Below are positions 4,235 through 6,256 of a DNA stretch of 6,256 nucleotides, piece by piece. Origin of the DNA: an uncultured Lachnospiraceae bacterium. Lineage in GTDB: Bacteria > Bacillota > Clostridia > Lachnospirales > Lachnospiraceae. The notes beneath the pieces are model-generated. The model saw only the letters and a program-made list of their open reading frames with translations, had not been told where the DNA came from and did no database searches. The stretch covers positions 1-6,256 of the forward strand of contig CACZQU010000042.1 in assembly GCA_902783305.1 (NCBI GenBank). Direction: 5' to 3'. Numbering within the stretch: the stretch's first letter is position 1; every line of letters starts with the position of its first letter. The position numbers and the translations under genes were made by a program.

Positions 4235-6256
4235 TTACGCATTCACTGCTGCCCTTTTCTTTTTGTTCTTCCCGTGTACGGCGCAAAGGATGATCTCCAG
4301 AAGCAGGAGCACGCCGGCAATTGCGCCATCCCCAATCAGGAACATCCTGGTCATGTTGTCCATGCCGCCCTTGGTATCCGTATTGGCATAGACGCCGGAG
4401 TTCGCCTGGGTGTACATGATGTCCTTGACCGCGCCCCGGAGAGCCTTGACCGTGGTGGCATTGGCCGGATCGACTTTGTTGGTGTTCGCGCGGCCGAAGC
4501 CCAGCATCAGATCGCCGCCGTTGCGGATGCAGGCGTCGGTGATCATATAGCCATAGGATCCGTCGTAGTCCGTCTCAACCATGCCGGCAAAGCCCCACTC
4601 ATCGCGGAGAACCGCATTGAGCAGATTCGGGTTGGAGCAGCTCGGCTTCGTCCCGATCCAGTTGAAAGAGCTCATGACCGCGATGGAGGTTCCCTGGAAT
4701 TTCTTCACAGCCATTTCGAAGGGCTTCAGGTAAATCTCACGGATCGTCTGCTCGTCCGCCCAGGTCATCAGGCAGGAGAGACGGTTGATTTCCTGGTCAT
4801 TCAAAGCAAAATGCTTGATATACGGATAAACGCCGTTCTTCTGTGCGCCGTTGATCTCGGCCGCAGCCAGGAAGCCTGCCAGCACGCCGTCCTCCGAGAA
4901 GTACTCGAAGTTACGTCCGGCGAAGGCGCTTCTGTGGGTGTTCATGGCCGGGCCATACCAGCCAAAGTTATTTGCTTCGACATACTCCTTGCTCATGGCC
5001 TCGCCCATCTCCTCAAGGAGATCCTTGTTCCAGGTTTGAGCCATCAGGAGCTCTGCCGGGTAAGCGGTGCCATAGACGCCGGTAATGAAATTGCTCAGGC
5101 CTGCAGGGCCGTCACAGTCGGAGGTCGCAAGCTTTCCGACACTGTCCGCTGCCACTGTCTGCCATCCGCCGAGGTTGACGACATTGATCATCTCCTCTAC
5201 CGTCATCTGGTCAATCAGCTTCTCCCAGTTCTCGTCGTCATAGGAGGCACCGCGCAGATCCGCCAGCTTCATTTCGCCGGCAGCGCCCTGGGTCGGCATC
5301 TCGTCTCCGTCGTTGGAGGGTCTGTAGGCAACGACAGTATTATTGGCGACAACCTGCTTCAGCTCCTCGGGAAGAGCAAAATACTCATCCGGAAGCGTGC
5401 CGCAGGCCTTTTCATAGTTCGCAAACTTGTCCGCTCTGGAAAGCTGGACGAAATCGCCTCTGGAATACTCCTGGAACTGGTTCACGGCCGGAGTCTTATC
5501 GCTGGATCTGCCGGCGCTGTAGTCCACATCCGCGTCTACCGTAAAGGTCTCGGAAACCACTTCATTGTGGGAGTCCGTGCGGACGGAGATGGCATAGTCA
5601 CCGGCTTCAAGAATATATCCGCCGCCGGCCACCTTCACGCCGTTTGAATCATAGGAAGCCAGATCTTCCTTCGGGATGGAGAAGGAAACCGTCTCGGAAG
5701 CGCCGGCATCCAGGAGGGATGTCTTGGCAAAATCCACAAGATTTACGGAAGCCTTCTCAATGCCTCCGTTGGTATAAGGCGGGGTAAAGTAGATTTCCAC
5801 GACGTCCTTGCCGGCTTTGTCGCCGGTATTGGTCACCTTCACGTCAAGGGTCACTTCATCGCCGTCCGCGCTGAAGTTTTCAATCGCTTTGTCAAATGTC
5901 GTATAGCTCAGGCCGTAGCCGAAGGGATACTGCACAACATCTTCATATTTGATCAGGCCTTCTTCCGCAGCGGTTTCATAGAACTTATAGCCCACATAGA
6001 TTCCCTCGACATACGCCGTAAACGAAATATTTCCGATCGCCGCGTTGTCATACTGAACCAGAAGGGCATTCAGGTCATCTACGTTATTGTAGCGGAGGTT
6101 TCCGATGCTGTTAAAGTACGGTGTCGCGGTCAGATCCTTGACAAAGGTATCCGCGGTACGTCCGCTGGGGTTCACGGATCCGTTCAGGATTTCGCCCAGA
6201 GCGGAGAAGCCGGTATTACCTGCGCCGGGAGCGAGCAGGACAGCACCGATCTGCTC
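4235..6256 (-). CDS. GH3 glycosidase, reversed domain order, C-terminal membrane anchor (5' partial)
   Basis: Hydrolyses a terminal sugar, probably beta-glucoside or beta-xyloside, from oligosaccharides. The frame is open to the window edge, so about 673 C-terminal residues are visible; the GTG at 6175 is internal. Numbered from the edge, it begins inside the GH3 C-terminal domain (LLAPGAGNTGFSALGEIL, then NPSGRTAD), with YPFGYGLSYTTF at 110-121. A Fn3-like domain follows (about 135-240, including VTNTGDKAGKDVVEIYF), then a linker and the GH3 catalytic barrel (about 340-620). The barrel shows CDGPAGL, RNFEYFSEDG, KHFALNDQE (481-489) and GMVETDYDG, whose D563 is the expected nucleophile (codon 4568-4570). 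The order is the reverse of the common GH3 layout; this permuted form was described in Ruminococcus albus and Butyrivibrio fibrisolvens beta-glucosidases. A hydrophobic segment (about 638-660) and a Lys/Arg-rich tail end the protein, suggesting an extracellular enzyme anchored with its tail in the cytoplasm. The general acid/base region and any signal peptide lie outside the window. Confidence 0.95.
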   Translation of the reverse strand, partial: EQIGAVLLAPGAGNTGFSALGEILNGSVNPSGRTADTFVKDLTATPYFNSIGNLRYNNVDDLNALLVQYDNAAIGNISFTAYVEGIYVGYKFYETAAEEGLIKYEDVVQYPFGYGLSYTTFDKAIENFSADGDEVTLDVKVTNTGDKAGKDVVEIYFTPPYTNGGIEKASVNLVDFAKTSLLDAGASETVSFSIPKEDLASYDSNGVKVAGGGYILEAGDYAISVRTDSHNEVVSETFTVDADVDYSAGRSSDKTPAVNQFQEYSRGDFVQLSRADKFANYEKACGTLPDEYFALPEELKQVVANNTVVAYRPSNDGDEMPTQGAAGEMKLADLRGASYDDENWEKLIDQMTVEEMINVVNLGGWQTVAADSVGKLATSDCDGPAGLSNFITGVYGTAYPAELLMAQTWNKDLLEEMGEAMSKEYVEANNFGWYGPAMNTHRSAFAGRNFEYFSEDGVLAGFLAAAEINGAQKNGVYPYIKHFALNDQEINRLSCLMTWADEQTIREIYLKPFEMAVKKFQGTSIAVMSSFNWIGTKPSCSNPNLLNAVLRDEWGFAGMVETDYDGSYGYMITDACIRNGGDLMLGFGRANTNKVDPANATTVKALRGAVKDIMYTQANSGVYANTDTKGGMDNMTRMFLIGDGAIAGVLLLLEIILCAVHGKNKKKRAAVNA

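Noticed and set aside
3846..4391. A plus-strand frame of 181 residues running from the TPM gene through the palindrome and terminator.
   Set aside because: It reads through a 9-bp-stem terminator and a repeat, and it overlaps two real genes in other frames. It is a chance opening.
4205..5647. A 480-residue open frame on the plus strand opposite the GH3 gene.
   Set aside because: It is a codon-bias shadow of a gene with clear GH3 motifs. Its translation has no recognisable domain and it has no convincing promoter or ribosome binding site.
6173..6175. GTG as the start codon of the GH3 gene.
   Set aside because: The frame continues upstream to the window edge with GH3 C-terminal-domain sequence (LLAPGAGNTGFSALGEIL), so this codon is an internal valine.

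Overview
The window reads as chromosomal DNA from an anaerobic gut-type Clostridia, most likely Lachnospiraceae or a close relative. This rests on three things: a GH3 beta-glycosidase with the reversed domain order known from rumen and gut Clostridia, strong AGGAGG-type ribosome binding sites, and a zinc-ribbon membrane protein whose motifs (PVWFLTW, VNGETGKV) I associate with this group. No rRNA, tRNA, CRISPR array, transposase, integrase or phage gene is visible. Placement below family level is not possible from the sequence.

Layout, left to right. (1) 4-1494, minus strand: a complete orphan radical SAM protein with a SPASM/twitch-like cysteine-rich C-terminus. (2) 1495-1872: a divergent intergenic region without a gene. 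It holds a promoter for the radical SAM gene (about 1606-1633, extended -10), a GC-rich tandem and inverted repeat (1653-1740), a promoter for the rightward operon (1764-1793) and its leader. (3) 1873-3970, plus strand: a tight two-gene operon with an 11-base overlap. It encodes a double zinc-ribbon membrane protein and a TPM-domain protein with a membrane segment and a His/Gly/Ser-rich tail. (4) 3971-4234: a convergent intergenic region carrying an elaborate nested palindrome (3977-4087), a bidirectional intrinsic terminator (4092-4129) and a further hairpin (4146-4176). (5) 4235-6256, minus strand: a GH3 glycosidase running off the right edge, so its N-terminus is missing. Its order is GH3 C-terminal domain, Fn3-like domain, GH3 catalytic barrel, then a C-terminal membrane anchor.

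The three transcription units look independent. The zinc-ribbon and TPM proteins are almost certainly translated together and probably act together at the membrane, but their function is not known to me. The radical SAM enzyme's substrate cannot be told from this context. The GH3 enzyme probably trims oligosaccharides outside the cell while anchored to the membrane. The least ordinary items are the nested 31-bp-arm palindrome with tandem 15-mers, the zinc-ribbon/TPM pair, the permuted and anchored GH3 enzyme, and the repeat between the divergent promoters. I did not find a clear new multi-gene system.
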